64,000 nucleotides of DNA from Shinella sp. XGS7 (GCF_020535565.1 NZ_CP084758.1:2803001-2867000), one strand, 5' to 3'. Shown: positions 25,461-36,754, numbered from the stretch's first letter. Made by a program: numbers and translations. The notes: generated by a model not told the origin, from the letters alone.

Positions 25461-26836
25461 TCGCCCCCGAAAAGAAGCGCGCGCCGAGTATAGGATTCGT
25501 ATCCTTAGGATGCCCCAAGGCCCTGACCGACTCCGAGCTCATCCTCACCCAGCTGCGGGCCGAGGGCTATGAGACCTCCAAGACCTTTGCCGGTGCGGAT
25601 CTGGTGATCGTCAACACCTGCGGCTTCATCGACGACGCGGTCAAGGAGAGTCTGGACACCATCGGCGAGGCCCTGGCCGAGAATGGCAAGGTCATCGTGA
25701 CCGGCTGCCTGGGCGCCAAGGCCGGCCAGGCCGGCGGCGACAACCTGATCCGCGAGGTGCATCCCAGCGTGCTGGCCGTGACCGGCCCGCACGCCACCCA
25801 GGAGGTGATGGATGCGGTGCACACCCATGTGCCCAAGCCCCACGACCCCTTTGTGGACCTGGTGCCGGCCCAGGGCATCAAGCTCACGCCCAAGCACTAC
25901 GCTTATCTGAAGATCAGCGAGGGCTGCAACCACCGCTGCAGCTTCTGCATCATCCCCAGCATGCGCGGCGATCTGGTCTCGCGACCCATCGGCGATGTGC
26001 TCAACGAGGCCCGCGCCCTGTTCGAGGCCGGCGTCAAGGAGCTGCTGGTCATCAGCCAGGACACCAGCGCCTATGGCGTGGACGTGAAGTACCGCACCGG
26101 CTTCTGGGACGGCACGCCGGTCAAGACCAAGCTCTTCGACCTGGTGGCCCGTCTGGGCGAGCTGGCCAAGGCTCATGGCGCCTGGGTGCGCCTGCACTAC
26201 GTCTACCCCTATCCGCATGTGGACGAGATCCTGCCCCTGATGGCCGAGGGTCTGATCCTGCCCTATCTGGACGTGCCCTTGCAGCATGCCCACCCCGATG
26301 TGCTCAAGCGCATGAAGCGCCCGGCCAATGGCGAGAAGAACCTGGAGCGCATCCAGCGCTGGCGCGAGATCTGCCCCGAGATCGTGATCCGCTCCACCTT
26401 CATCGCCGGCTTCCCCGGCGAGACGGAAGCCGAGTTCCAGTACCTGCTGGACTTCATGCAGGAGGCTCGCATCGACCGTGCAGGCTGCTTTGCCTACTCT
26501 CCCGTGGAGGGCGCCACCGCCAACGAGCTCCCCGGCGCCGTGGACGAGGCCGTGCGCGAGGCGCGCCGCGCCCAGTTCATGGAAGTGGCCGAGCGGGTCT
26601 CGGCCGCCAAGCTGCGCGAGCGCATCGGCGCCACCATGCAGGTGCTGGTGGACTCCGCCCCGGCCCTGGGCCGCAAGGGCGGCCTGGGTCGCAGCTATGC
26701 CGACGCGCCCGAGATCGACGGCACCGTGCGCCTGCTGCCGCCCGAGAAGGCCAGCAAGACGCTCAAGGTGGGCGAGTTCACGCGTGCGCGCATCGTCGCG
26801 GCCGAGGGGCACGATCTGGTGGCCATGCCCATCTGA
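25448..26836 (+). CDS. rimO: Ribosomal protein uS12 methylthiotransferase RimO
   Basis: 462 residues. This radical-SAM enzyme adds a methylthio group to Asp89 of ribosomal protein S12. Seen: an N-terminal UPF0004 domain with three cluster Cys residues ([25 protein letters not shown]), the radical-SAM CNHRCSFC motif, [11 protein letters not shown], and a C-terminal TRAM domain. It is full length, so the prophage next to its start did not truncate it, but its native upstream region has been replaced by phage DNA. No good ribosome site precedes the ATG (only AAAGAA). The N-terminal [13 protein letters not shown] before the conserved core is a plausible native leader. Confidence 0.95.
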   Translation: MSTEIAPEKKRAPSIGFVSLGCPKALTDSELILTQLRAEGYETSKTFAGADLVIVNTCGFIDDAVKESLDTIGEALAENGKVIVTGCLGAKAGQAGGDNLIREVHPSVLAVTGPHATQEVMDAVHTHVPKPHDPFVDLVPAQGIKLTPKHYAYLKISEGCNHRCSFCIIPSMRGDLVSRPIGDVLNEARALFEAGVKELLVISQDTSAYGVDVKYRTGFWDGTPVKTKLFDLVARLGELAKAHGAWVRLHYVYPYPHVDEILPLMAEGLILPYLDVPLQHAHPDVLKRMKRPANGEKNLERIQRWREICPEIVIRSTFIAGFPGETEAEFQYLLDFMQEARIDRAGCFAYSPVEGATANELPGAVDEAVREARRAQFMEVAERVSAAKLRERIGATMQVLVDSAPALGRKGGLGRSYADAPEIDGTVRLLPPEKASKTLKVGEFTRARIVAAEGHDLVAMPI

Positions 26837-26860
26837 GGCGCGGCAATCGCGGAGAATCGA

Positions 26861-26885
26861 GGCGGGCCCCGGGCCCGCCTTTTTC
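26861..26885 (+). terminator. Rho-independent terminator after rimO
   Basis: GGCGGGCC / GGCCCGCC forms an 8-bp perfect stem with a CCG loop, followed by TTTTT. It lies 24 bases after the rimO stop. Confidence 0.85.
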
Positions 26886-26906
26886 TTTGTCGAGCGAGGA
26901 CCGATC

Positions 26907-28103
26907 TTGAGCCGCCAGCGTGCCATTGCCACCGAGCAGATCCACCATGCCTACCGCGCCCCCGAGGGCTGGGAGGCCGTGCCGGTGGGGGTCTACAAGG
27001 CCTCCACCGTGCTGTTCAAGAACACCGCCGATCTGCACAAGCCCCGGCCGCGTGACGGCCTGAGCTACCGCTACGGCCTGCACGGCACGCCCACCAGCTA
27101 CACCCTGGCCGCGCGCATCGCCAGCCTGGAAGGGGGCACGCACTGCCTGCTCGCGCCCAGCGGCCTGGCCGCCGTGACCCTGGTCTCCATGGCCTTGCTG
27201 CGCCCGGGCGACGAGGTGCTGGTGCCCGACAACGTCTACGGCCAGAACCGCTATCTCACCGAGTCCTGGCTGCCGCGCTTCGGCATCACGCACCAGGTCT
27301 ACGACCCGCTGGACGTGGCGGGCTTCAAGGCCCGGCTGAGCGAGAAGACCCGCCTGGTCTGGCTGGAGGCCGCCGGTTCCATCACGCTCGAGTTCCCGGA
27401 TCTGGTGGCCCTGGTGCAGGCCTGCCGCGAGCGCGGCATCGTCTGCGCCCTGGACAACACCTGGGGCGCGGGGGTGGCCTTCAATCCCTTCGAGCTGGCG
27501 CCGGGCCTGGGCGTGGACATTTCCATGCAGGCCCTGACCAAGTACCCCTCGGGCGGGGCCGATGTGCTGATGGGTTCGGTCGTCACCCGCGACGCGGCCC
27601 TGCACGAGCAGCTCAACCATGCGCATGAGCACCTGGGCTATGGCCTGGGCCAGAACGATGTGGAACTGGTGCTGCGCGGCCTGCCCAGCCTGGAACTGCG
27701 CTACCGCGCCCAGGATGCCTGCACCCGGGCCCTGGCGGCGTGGATGGCTCAGCGGCCCGAGGTGGCGCGGGTGCTGCACCCGGCCCTGCCGGGCTCGCCC
27801 GGCCATGAGCACTGGCAGGCCCTCAGCGCCGGGGGCGCGGCCTGCCTGTTCAGCGTGGTGTTCCAACCCGAGTATGGGCCGGCCGAGGTGGATGCCTTTG
27901 TGGACGCACTGCAGCTCTTCGGCATCGGCTACTCCTGGGCCGGGCCCATGAGCCTGGCCGTGCCCTACGACATGCGACGCAGCCGCAATCTGGGCCTGCC
28001 CTATCCGGCCGAACGCATCGTGCGTTTCGCCATCGGCCTGGAGGCCGAGGCCGATCTGCGCGCCGACCTGGCGCAGGCGCTCAGCGTCCTGCGCCCTCGC
28101 TGA
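26907..28103 (+). CDS. metC: Cystathionine beta-lyase / Cys-Met PLP-dependent lyase
   Basis: 398 residues, normal for the Cys/Met metabolism PLP enzyme family. Seen: SYRYGLHGTPTSYTLAARIASLEGG, LLAPSGLAAVTL, CALDNTWGAGVAFNPF with the PLP-binding Asp, and SMQALTKYPSGGADVLMGS with the Schiff-base Lys. The GGADVLMGS form is closer to MetC-type beta-lyases than to gamma-synthases. It would cleave cystathionine to homocysteine, pyruvate and ammonia. The TTG at 26907 is chosen because a GCGAGGA site precedes it; no ATG fits. The exact substrate is inferred. Confidence 0.85.
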   Translation: MSRQRAIATEQIHHAYRAPEGWEAVPVGVYKASTVLFKNTADLHKPRPRDGLSYRYGLHGTPTSYTLAARIASLEGGTHCLLAPSGLAAVTLVSMALLRPGDEVLVPDNVYGQNRYLTESWLPRFGITHQVYDPLDVAGFKARLSEKTRLVWLEAAGSITLEFPDLVALVQACRERGIVCALDNTWGAGVAFNPFELAPGLGVDISMQALTKYPSGGADVLMGSVVTRDAALHEQLNHAHEHLGYGLGQNDVELVLRGLPSLELRYRAQDACTRALAAWMAQRPEVARVLHPALPGSPGHEHWQALSAGGAACLFSVVFQPEYGPAEVDAFVDALQLFGIGYSWAGPMSLAVPYDMRRSRNLGLPYPAERIVRFAIGLEAEADLRADLAQALSVLRPR

Positions 28104-28112
28104 ACCAGGCGC

Positions 28113-29177
28113 TCAGCGCGCTGCGTCCGCGCTGAAGCGCGCGAACACCGCGTCCAGCTCGGCGATCCAGCCGGCTTGCTGCTCGGGGCTGGCGAAGCTG
28201 GCCTCGAAGCTGTTGCGCAGCAGGGTGTAGGCGTGGCCGGCGTCAAGCTGGGGCAGGGCGTCGAAGCACTGGTCCAGATTGGCGCCCAGATAGCCGCCGA
28301 AGTAGGCCGGGTCGTCCGAGTTGAGCATCACCTTGAGCCCGGCCTCCAGCAGGGCGGGCAGGGGGTGCTGCGCCAGGTCCGGCACCACGCACAGGCGCAG
28401 ATTGGACAGCGGGCAAACCGTGAGCGGCACGGCGCGTCGGCGCAGTTCCTCCACCAGGGCCGGGTCTTCCAGGCAGCGCACGCCGTGGTCAATGCGCTCG
28501 GCGCCCAGGGTCTGCAGCGCGCCCCAGATATAGGCGGGCGGGCCTTCCTCGCCGGCATGGGCCACGATGCGCAGACCCAGGGCCCGGGCGCGCTCGAAGA
28601 CGCGCGCGAACTTCTCGGGCGGATTGCCGCGTTCACCGCTGTCCAGCCCCACGCCCAGCAGGCGCTCGCGGTAGGGCAGCAGGGCGTCCAGGGTCTGCAG
28701 CGCGTCCTCCTCGCTGAGGTGGCGCAGAAAGTTTGGGATGAGGGCGATGCTCAGGCCCAGCTCGCGTTCGGCGCGGGCAACAGCGGCCTCCAGGCCGGCC
28801 ATCACGGTGGCCAGGGTGATGCCGCGGTGGGTGTGGGTCTGTGGGTCGAAGAAGATCTCGCTGCGGCGGATGTGGTCGGCCGCGGCGCGCTCGAAGTAGG
28901 CGTAGGCCATGTCCTCGAAGTCCTGCGCCGTCTGCAGCACGCCGGCCCCGGCGTAGTAGAGGTCCAGAAAGCTCTGCAGATCGCTGAAGTCGTAGGCGCG
29001 GCGCAGCGCCTCCACATCGGGGTAGGGCAGGGTGATGCCGTTGCGACGGGCCAGGGCGAACATCAGCTCGGGCTCCAGCGTGCCCTCGATGTGCAGATGC
29101 AGCTCGGCCTTGGGCGCGGCGGCCAGCAGGGCCGGCAACTGCGCGCGGGGGATGTGGCGGTAGGTGTCGGCTTGCAT
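28113..29177 (-). CDS. Adenine deaminase (adenosine deaminase-like family)
   Basis: 354 residues, an amidohydrolase-fold deaminase. Seen: the metal-binding KAELHLHIEGTLEPE, IFFDPQTHT, IVAHAGEEGPP with the catalytic His and Glu, ERIDHGVRC, and NSDDPAYFGGY with the metal-binding Asp pair. The FFDPQTHTHRGI and CPLSNLRLCVV forms fit the bacterial adenine deaminase subgroup (PA0148 type) rather than true adenosine deaminase; this subgroup converts adenine to hypoxanthine for salvage. It overlaps nothing and runs towards the metC-like gene. The start MQADTYRHIP is the only good one. Confidence 0.85.
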   Translation of the reverse strand: MQADTYRHIPRAQLPALLAAAPKAELHLHIEGTLEPELMFALARRNGITLPYPDVEALRRAYDFSDLQSFLDLYYAGAGVLQTAQDFEDMAYAYFERAAADHIRRSEIFFDPQTHTHRGITLATVMAGLEAAVARAERELGLSIALIPNFLRHLSEEDALQTLDALLPYRERLLGVGLDSGERGNPPEKFARVFERARALGLRIVAHAGEEGPPAYIWGALQTLGAERIDHGVRCLEDPALVEELRRRAVPLTVCPLSNLRLCVVPDLAQHPLPALLEAGLKVMLNSDDPAYFGGYLGANLDQCFDALPQLDAGHAYTLLRNSFEASFASPEQQAGWIAELDAVFARFSADAAR

Positions 29178-29191
29178 GGTGACTCTCTTTT

Positions 29192-29665
29192 TCAGTCGCG
29201 GCCGGGCTTGCCGTTGCCGCTCACCTTGTGGCGCATCAGCTGGCCCTTCTCGCGTTCCCAGTCGCGCTTCTTCTCGGTCTCGCGTTTGTCGTGCTGGCTC
29301 TTGCCCTTGGCCAGGGCGATGTCGGCCTTCACCAGGCCGCCCTTGTAGTGCAGGTTCAGCGGCACGAGCGTGAAGCCGCGCTGCTCCACCTTGCCCACCA
29401 GGCGGCGGATCTCGTCCTTCTTGAGCAGCAGCTTCTTGGTCCGATCAGCCTGCGGGTTCACATGGGTGGAGGCGCTGCGCAGGGCGTTGATGCGGCAGCC
29501 GATCAGGAAGAGCTCGCCGTTCTTGATCATCACGTAGCCGTCGGTGAGCTGGACTTGGCCGGCGCGTATGGCCTTGATCTCCCAGCCCTCGAGCACGACG
29601 CCGACCTCGTACTGCTCCTCTATGTGGTACTCGAATCGGGCGCGGCGGTTTTCTGCGATGGACAT
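29192..29665 (-). CDS. smpB: SsrA-binding protein SmpB
   Basis: 157 residues from the ATG at 29665; an ATG at 29674 would add three residues. SmpB carries tmRNA to stalled ribosomes. Seen: [40 protein letters not shown], and the basic C-terminal tail [20 protein letters not shown] that folds into the mRNA channel. It is divergent from ratA, the usual neighbour in beta- and gammaproteobacteria. No ssrA gene was seen in the window. Confidence 0.95.
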   Translation of the reverse strand: MSIAENRRARFEYHIEEQYEVGVVLEGWEIKAIRAGQVQLTDGYVMIKNGELFLIGCRINALRSASTHVNPQADRTKKLLLKKDEIRRLVGKVEQRGFTLVPLNLHYKGGLVKADIALAKGKSQHDKRETEKKRDWEREKGQLMRHKVSGNGKPGRD

Positions 29666-29694
29666 GGATGACATTTTGGGGCGCGGACGCCCAA

Positions 29695-29700
29695 TACAAT
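29695..29700 (+). promoter_or_regulatory. Possible -10 element for ratA
   Basis: TACAAT lies 22 bases before the ratA ATG in the smpB-ratA divergent spacer. No convincing -35 hexamer is seen at 17 bp, so this is weak. Confidence 0.35.
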
Positions 29701-29721
29701 CCGAGCATTGTAAGAAGCGCC

Positions 29722-30183
29722 ATGAAACACGTTAGGAAGTCCGTGCTGCTGTGGTACTCCCCGCAGGAGATGTACCAGCTGGTCACCGGCATCAGTCACT
29801 ATCCCGAATTCCTGCCCTGGTGCGAGAAGGCGGAGCTGCTGGAGCAGCGCGAGGACGGCATCACCGCTCGCCTGGCCCTGGCCTACGCCGGCGTGCACCA
29901 TGCCTTCACCACCCGCAACACCCATGTGGCCGACAGCCGGGTGGAGATGGCCCTGGTGGACGGCCCCTTCTCGCAGCTGGACGGGGTCTGGCAGTTCATC
30001 CCCCTGAACAAGCCGGGCGCGAGCTCGGAGGCCGACAAGGCCTGCAAGATCGAGTTCGAGCTGCGCTACGCCTTCTCCAGCCGCGCGCTGGAGGCGGTGG
30101 TGAGCCCCGTCTTCGACCGCATTGCCAACACCTTTGTGGACCGCTTCGTGCAGCGGGCCGAGGTCGTCTATGGCCCCCGCTGA
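29722..30183 (+). CDS. ratA: RatA-type ribosome association toxin / coenzyme Q-binding START protein
   Basis: 153 residues with the polyketide cyclase/START fold. Seen: the opening [35 protein letters not shown], and the closing [29 protein letters not shown] helix. Known members bind the 50S subunit or act as Coq10-type lipid chaperones, and the two roles cannot be told apart from sequence here. The ATG at 29722 is used because an upstream in-frame ATG at 29668 overlaps the divergent smpB gene. It overlaps rnfH by 14 bases, so the two are an operon. Confidence 0.9.
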   Translation: MKHVRKSVLLWYSPQEMYQLVTGISHYPEFLPWCEKAELLEQREDGITARLALAYAGVHHAFTTRNTHVADSRVEMALVDGPFSQLDGVWQFIPLNKPGASSEADKACKIEFELRYAFSSRALEAVVSPVFDRIANTFVDRFVQRAEVVYGPR

Positions 30184-30502
30184 GCCGGCGCGCCTGCGGG
30201 TGGAGCTGGTCTGGAGCCCGGCCGCCGGTGATGTGCGTCACCAATGGCTGGACCTGGCCGCGGGCTGCACCCTGGGTCAGGCTCTGCGGGCTTGCGAGGC
30301 CCTGGCCGGCGTGGATCTGGGGGGCTTTCGCATCGGCATCTGGGGCCGGGTGCGGCCGCTGGACACGCCGCTGCGCGAGCGCGATCGCATCGAGCTGTAC
30401 CGCCCGCTGACGGTGGATCCCAAGGAGGCGCGGCGCCAGCGCTATCGCGCCACGGGTCGGCGCATCGTCTCGCGCCACCGCCCCAAGGCCGGGGCGATCT
30501 GA
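30170..30502 (+). CDS. rnfH: RnfH family ubiquitin-like protein (UPF0125)
   Basis: 110 residues. Seen: LRVELVWSPAAGDVRHQWLD, AAGCTLGQALRAC, and the core VGIWGR-like element FRIGIWGRVRPLDTPLRERD followed by RIELYRPLTVDPKEARRQR, all diagnostic of RnfH. The fold is a beta-grasp. The ratA-rnfH pair is conserved widely; its molecular role is unclear. The basic C-terminal tail (RRIVSRHRPKAGAI) is typical. Confidence 0.9.
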   Translation: MAPAEPARLRVELVWSPAAGDVRHQWLDLAAGCTLGQALRACEALAGVDLGGFRIGIWGRVRPLDTPLRERDRIELYRPLTVDPKEARRQRYRATGRRIVSRHRPKAGAI

Positions 30503-30520
30503 GGGCCGTGCTTCAGGCGC

Positions 30521-31069
30521 TCAGCGGCAGTCGCTGCTGATCACGGCGCGGGTGCGCTGCATTTCCTCGGCGCGCTGGCGTTCATCCAGATACTCGGTCT
30601 CGCCCGCCTCGTTGCGGCGCGAAATGCGCACGCCGTCTTCCAGCATGCGCAGATGGCTGCTGGCGCGCTTGCAGTTCTCGGCGCGTTGTTCGGCCACGCG
30701 GCGCTCCTCTTCCTTCTGCTTGCGGGCCTGCTGCTCCTGCTCCTGCTTGGCCTTGGCCTGGCGCTCCAGATCGGCGCGGCTGGGCGCCGAGGCCTGGGAC
30801 GCGGGGGCCGGGGCGGCGGAAGGCGTGGCCGCTTCCTGCCCGATGGGGCGGATGATCACCGGCTGGCGCTGGCCCGGCGGGCGCTGGAGGATGTCCTTCT
30901 CCGCCACGCCGGCGGGCGGCGGCAGATCGCTGTACTGCACCTTGCCGGCCGCATCGCGCCACTTCCACTGAGCCAGGGCCGGGCCGGCCATGAGCAGCAG
31001 CAGGGCGCTCAGACCCAGAGGCATCAGGGCCTGGAACAAGGGCTTGCGGTGAGGGTGTTGACGGCGCAT
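30521..31069 (-). CDS. DUF4124 domain exported protein
   Basis: 182 residues from the ATG at 31069. A signal peptide (LFQALMPLGLSALLLLMAGPALA) is followed at once by QWKWRDAAGKVQYSDLPPP, the DUF4124 domain. The rest is a Pro/Ala linker and a long charged helix (RADLERQAKAKQEQEQQARK) containing one Cys, with another Cys near the end. An upstream in-frame ATG at 31204 would place 45 unrelated residues before the signal peptide and is rejected. It is divergent from guaB, a common arrangement in Burkholderiales. Function unknown; the protein is periplasmic. Confidence 0.85.
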   Translation of the reverse strand: MRRQHPHRKPLFQALMPLGLSALLLLMAGPALAQWKWRDAAGKVQYSDLPPPAGVAEKDILQRPPGQRQPVIIRPIGQEAATPSAAPAPASQASAPSRADLERQAKAKQEQEQQARKQKEEERRVAEQRAENCKRASSHLRMLEDGVRISRRNEAGETEYLDERQRAEEMQRTRAVISSDCR

Positions 31070-31119
31070 GGGACGGCGTTCTCGGGAGGAATCGTCAAGT
31101 GTAGCCAGCCCCGTGGTGA

Positions 31120-32700
<1,581 letters not shown>

Positions 32701-32706
32701 TGGCCC

Positions 32707-33978
32707 TTGACTGAGCCGGTGCCCCCCACCGACCCGGCAACGAAGCATGGCGGCCGCAAGGCCGCCATGTCCTTCATCCTGGTCGCCGTGCTGATCGACA
32801 TGATCTCGATCGGCCTGATCATCCCGGTGCTGCCGCCGCTGGTGGGCACTTTTGCCAAGACTCCGGCCGAGCACACCTTGGCCTATCTGGCGGTGAGCTT
32901 TGCCTTCGGCATTGCCAACTTCTTTGGCTCGCCCATCCTGGGGGCGCTGTCCGACCGCTTCGGGCGCCGCCCGGTGCTGCTGATCGGCTTCTCGGGCCTG
33001 GCCCTGAGCTTTCTGGTCACGGCCTCGGCCACCGCGCTGTGGATGCTGATCGTGGTGCGCCTGTTCTCGGGCGCCATGCAGGCCAATGCGGCCGTGGCCA
33101 ATGCCTATGTGGCCGACATCACTCCGCCGGCCGAGCGCGCCAAGCGCTTCGGCATGCTGGGTGCGGCCTTCGGCATGGGCTTCATCCTGGGTCCGGTGAT
33201 GGGCGGCCTGCTGGGCGATATCGACCTGCATCTGCCCTTCTACGTGGCCGGCGGCCTGGCCCTGCTGAACTGGCTCTACGGCTTCTTCGTGCTGCCCGAG
33301 TCCCTGCCGGCCGAGCATCGCCGCCCCTTCGAGTGGAAGAGCGCCAACCCCGTGAGCGCGCTGAAGAAGCTCTCCGCGCTCAAGGGCGTGGGCAGCCTGG
33401 TCTTCGTGATCGGGCTCTCCGGCCTGGCTCAGCTGATGGTGCACACCACCTGGGTGATCTACACCGGCATCAAGTTCGGCTGGGGCCCCAAGGAGAACGG
33501 GCTCTCGCTCTTTGCCGTGGGCGCCATGGCGGTGCTGGTGCAGGGTTTCCTGCTGCCGCGCCTGCTCAAGCGCTTCAGCCCGCAGCGCCTGGTGGTCTGG
33601 GGCCTGGCCTCCAGCGTGATCACGAATTTCGTCTGGGGCGCGGCCACCGAGGGCTGGATGATGTACGCCATCATCGCCTTCAACATCCTGGGCTTCGCGG
33701 CCTCCACCGCGATGCAGAGCCTGGTGTCCAATGCCGCCGACGCCAAGACCCAAGGCCAGACCATGGGTGCCGTCTCCTCGCTCAACAGCGTGATGGCGGT
33801 GCTGGCGCCAGTGCTGGGCATGGGCCTGATGTACCTGGTGGCCGAGCTGCCGCGCGGTGACTGGCGCATCGGCGCGCCCTTCTATTTCTGCGCTCTGCTG
33901 CAGACCGCTTCCCTCTTCTTTGCCTGGCGTCATTTCGGTCGCCAGGCCAACCCGGTGCCGCTGGCCCGGGCTTCTTGA
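32707..33978 (+). CDS. TetA/TCR-type MFS transporter
   Basis: 423 residues with 12 membrane helices. Seen: the N-terminal [19 protein letters not shown], the MFS motif-A loop [14 protein letters not shown] between helices 2 and 3, and [15 protein letters not shown], all typical of the tetracycline-exporter-like branch (DHA1). It lies between guaB and guaA, six bases after guaB and twelve before guaA, so it is probably co-transcribed. Placement in the guanine-nucleotide operon hints at a purine-type substrate, but a drug exporter cannot be excluded. The start is a TTG at 32707; an ATG at 32767 is possible. Confidence 0.85.
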   Translation: MTEPVPPTDPATKHGGRKAAMSFILVAVLIDMISIGLIIPVLPPLVGTFAKTPAEHTLAYLAVSFAFGIANFFGSPILGALSDRFGRRPVLLIGFSGLALSFLVTASATALWMLIVVRLFSGAMQANAAVANAYVADITPPAERAKRFGMLGAAFGMGFILGPVMGGLLGDIDLHLPFYVAGGLALLNWLYGFFVLPESLPAEHRRPFEWKSANPVSALKKLSALKGVGSLVFVIGLSGLAQLMVHTTWVIYTGIKFGWGPKENGLSLFAVGAMAVLVQGFLLPRLLKRFSPQRLVVWGLASSVITNFVWGAATEGWMMYAIIAFNILGFAASTAMQSLVSNAADAKTQGQTMGAVSSLNSVMAVLAPVLGMGLMYLVAELPRGDWRIGAPFYFCALLQTASLFFAWRHFGRQANPVPLARAS

Positions 33979-33990
33979 TTGGATCTTTTT

Positions 33991-35598
33991 ATGCAACACG
34001 ACAAAGTCCTGATCCTCGACTTCGGCTCCCAGGTGACGCAGCTGATCGCGCGTCGCGTGCGCGAGTCGCATGTCTACTGCGAGATCCATCCCAACGACGT
34101 CAGCGACGACTTCATCCGCGCCTTCGCGCCCAAGGCCATCATCCTCTCGGGCAGCCACGCCTCCACCTACGAGGACCATGAGCTGCGCGCGCCCCAGGCC
34201 GTGTGGGATGCCGGCGTGCCGGTGCTGGGCATCTGCTACGGCATGCAGACCATGGCCGTGCAGCTGGGCGGCGAGGTGAGCTGGAGCGACACCCGCGAGT
34301 TCGGCTACGCCGAGGTGCGCGCCCATGGCCACACGAAGCTGCTGGACGGCATCCAGGACTTCGCCACGGCCGAAGGCCACGGCATGCTCAAGGTCTGGAT
34401 GAGCCATGGCGACAAGGTCACGGCCCTGCCGCCGGGCTTCAAGCTGATGGCGTCCACGCCCAGCTGCCCCATCGCCGGCATGGCCAATGAAGACAAGGGC
34501 TACTACGCCGTGCAGTTCCACCCCGAGGTCACGCACACCGTACAGGGCCAGGCCATGCTCACCCGCTTCGTGCGTGAGATCGCCGGCTGCAAGGGCGACT
34601 GGATCATGGGCGACTACATCGAGGAAGCCGTCGCCAAGATCCGCGAGCAGGTGGGCGACGAGGAGGTGATCCTGGGCCTGTCCGGCGGCGTGGACTCCAG
34701 CGTGGCCGCGGCCCTGATCCATCGCGCCATCGGCGACCAGCTCACCTGCGTCTTCGTGGACCACGGCCTCCTGCGCCTGAACGAAGGCGATATGGTCATG
34801 GACATGTTCGAAGGCAAGCTGCACGCCAAGGTGATCCGCGTGCAGGCCGAGGAGCTGTTCCTGGGTCAGCTGGCCGGCGTGAGCGACCCCGAGAAGAAGC
34901 GCAAGATCATCGGCGGCCTCTTCGTCGATGTGTTCAAGGCGGAGGCCGAGAAGCTCAAGGCAAGTGGCCAAGGGCACAAGGGCGCCACCTTCCTGGCCCA
35001 GGGCACCATCTACCCCGATGTGGTGGAGAGCGGTGGCACCAAGACCAAGAAGGCCACCACCATCAAGAGCCACCACAATGTGGGCGGCCTACCCGAGCAG
35101 CTGGGCCTGAAGCTCTTGGAGCCGCTGCGCGAGCTCTTCAAGGACGAGGTGCGCGAGCTGGGCGTGGCCCTGGGCCTGCCGCCCGAGATGGTCTACCGCC
35201 ATCCCTTCCCGGGCCCGGGCCTGGGCGTGCGCATCCTGGGCGAGGTCAAGAAGGACTACGCCGACCTGCTTCGCCGTGCCGACGCCATCTTCATCGAGGA
35301 GCTGCGCAACACCCGCGACGAAGCCACGGGCAAGACCTGGTACGAACTCACCAGCCAGGCCTTCACCGTCTTCCTGCCGGTCAAGAGCGTGGGCGTGATG
35401 GGCGACGGTCGCACTTACGACTATGTGGTGGCCCTGCGCGCCGTGCAGACCAGCGACTTCATGACCGCCGACTGGGCCGAGCTGCCCTACAGCCTGCTCA
35501 AGCGCACCTCGGGCCGCATCATCAACGAGGTGCGCGGCATCAACCGCGTGACCTATGACGTGAGCTCCAAGCCGCCGGCGACCATCGAGTGGGAATGA
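33991..35598 (+). CDS. guaA: GMP synthase (glutamine-hydrolysing)
   Basis: 535 residues. It converts XMP to GMP with glutamine and ATP. Seen: a class I glutamine amidotransferase domain (~1-200) with [15 protein letters not shown] carrying the nucleophile Cys and QFHPEVTHT carrying the His. The ATP-pyrophosphatase domain follows with the P-loop [15 protein letters not shown], and the GMPS C-terminal dimerisation domain has [14 protein letters not shown] and the end KPPATIEWE. The ATG at 33991 is preferred to an upstream TTG. A strong terminator follows, and the toxin cassette array begins right after it. Confidence 0.97.
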   Translation: MQHDKVLILDFGSQVTQLIARRVRESHVYCEIHPNDVSDDFIRAFAPKAIILSGSHASTYEDHELRAPQAVWDAGVPVLGICYGMQTMAVQLGGEVSWSDTREFGYAEVRAHGHTKLLDGIQDFATAEGHGMLKVWMSHGDKVTALPPGFKLMASTPSCPIAGMANEDKGYYAVQFHPEVTHTVQGQAMLTRFVREIAGCKGDWIMGDYIEEAVAKIREQVGDEEVILGLSGGVDSSVAAALIHRAIGDQLTCVFVDHGLLRLNEGDMVMDMFEGKLHAKVIRVQAEELFLGQLAGVSDPEKKRKIIGGLFVDVFKAEAEKLKASGQGHKGATFLAQGTIYPDVVESGGTKTKKATTIKSHHNVGGLPEQLGLKLLEPLRELFKDEVRELGVALGLPPEMVYRHPFPGPGLGVRILGEVKKDYADLLRRADAIFIEELRNTRDEATGKTWYELTSQAFTVFLPVKSVGVMGDGRTYDYVVALRAVQTSDFMTADWAELPYSLLKRTSGRIINEVRGINRVTYDVSSKPPATIEWE

Positions 35599-35644
35599 TG
35601 ACGCACCTGGCGCGAGCCACTATCCCCAGGCATTGAGCCAACCA

Positions 35645-35670
35645 AAGCCCGCGTCTATGCGGGCTTTTTT
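35645..35670 (+). terminator. Rho-independent terminator after guaA
   Basis: AAGCCCGC / GCGGGCTT forms an 8-bp stem with a six-base loop, followed by a run of T. It closes the guaB-MFS-guaA unit and isolates the toxin cassette array from it. Confidence 0.9.
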
Positions 35671-35719
35671 GTTGTTGTGGCTGCAGTGATGTCCTGCAGT
35701 AGCGGGCGATGGCGGCTTA

Positions 35720-36164
35720 GTGATCACCAACGAGAAGCGATTGAGCGCTTGCAAGAGCGAGGCCGAGTGCGCGCAGGTCAGAAAGGAGTTCTTCGAACTC
35801 AGCAGAACGCATGACGCTGCGCTGCGTGAAGCGTGTACCCAAGACCTGAAGCGAGGCCTGCCAGCCCCCGGCACCACAGGTTTCGCAGAATTCAAGGTGG
35901 AAGCATGGCCCAACAAATGAACCAGTGTGAACGCATGGGTGTGAACCCAAAATGGCCTTCCTACAAAAGTGTGTTGGGGCGCATTGCGAAAGTGCCTGAC
36001 CACGAAGACTTTTATCGGAAGTGCATACGTGAGTACGTGACCCGCGAGGATATGGCTGCGACTAAGCAAATTCCCAATACTGAATCCGGGGTGATTCAAA
36101 GTCTCCACGCACAAACCCTGAGCTGTACCAGATCAACCTTTCGAATGCGAGGAAGCTGAAGTGA
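35720..36164 (+). pseudogene. Cassette 1: degenerate CdiA-type toxin C-terminus remnant
   Basis: Three frames in turn look protein-like. 35720-35920 reads ACKSEAECAQVRKEFFELSR and TTGFAEFKVEAWPNK. The frame from 35905 reads QCERMGVNPKWPSYKSVLG and EDFYRKCIREYVTREDMAA. After a GGGG run near 36090 the third frame reads DSKSPRTNPELYQINLSNAR KLK and stops at 36164 on the GTGA start of the following gene. The simplest view is one toxin C-terminus broken by two indels, ending in the usual stop-start overlap with its immunity gene. No toxin family is recognised, and two small intact genes remain possible for the first part. Confidence 0.45.
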
Positions 36165-36739
36165 GTTTGCTCATTGAACAAGTCGGAACGCTGTATCAGG
36201 GCGCGCACGGAAGAAGAGCAGAGTGGATCGTGGATGGAAGCCTGGTAGATGCCATTCAGGCTTCTCTAGATCGGCGAAATCTGGAGCCCCCAAAGGGAGC
36301 GGTTGAATCGTTCCTCATCCTCACCGATGGCACCCGCGTCACGCTGCCTTTTTGTGGCATTGCCTACCGAACGCCGGATCACACCGGAGTGGTGGCCATT
36401 TTTGAGCCCGGGCAATACCTGAACGCGCAAGGTGAGGACATGTTTCCTCGTCCCCACAACGCGGCCATCTTCAATGCGGACGGCAGCTTGCGCTGTCAGG
36501 TGCATTTCGAGGGTGGTGCCGAACGCAACCGGAGCCTGATCATTGAGCGGCACTTCACTCGTCACATCACCCGAAAGCCCGGCAAGTACAGCTACAGCCC
36601 ACCCGGTGACCTCCTTGAAACGCCCATTGTTCAGTTTGGATTTTTGGTAGGAACCAAGGATGCTCCGCCCGAGAGCTTTTACATCCTGAATTGTGAAACG
36701 GGAGAACTCACGGACGGCTGCTTCCTGGTTCCCTATTGA
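36161..36739 (+). CDS. Cassette 1 putative immunity protein
   Basis: 192 residues, soluble, mixed alpha/beta, without signal peptide. The GTG start overlaps the end of the degenerate toxin frame and has a GAGGAAG ribosome site. Seen: VESFLILTDGTRVTLPFCGIAYRT, EDMFPRPHNAAIFNADGSLR, and the end ILNCETGELTDGCFLVPY. I do not recognise a family. Lower GC than the repeats around it, and its position after a toxin end and before the next CdiA repeat, support an immunity role. Confidence 0.55.
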   Translation: MSLLIEQVGTLYQGAHGRRAEWIVDGSLVDAIQASLDRRNLEPPKGAVESFLILTDGTRVTLPFCGIAYRTPDHTGVVAIFEPGQYLNAQGEDMFPRPHNAAIFNADGSLRCQVHFEGGAERNRSLIIERHFTRHITRKPGKYSYSPPGDLLETPIVQFGFLVGTKDAPPESFYILNCETGELTDGCFLVPY

Positions 36740-36754
36740 TTCCAGCAGAGCGAA

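Noticed and set aside
25400-25480. tRNA gene as prophage attachment site
   Set aside because: No cloverleaf-like sequence is present at the integrase end, and serine integrases commonly use protein-coding genes.
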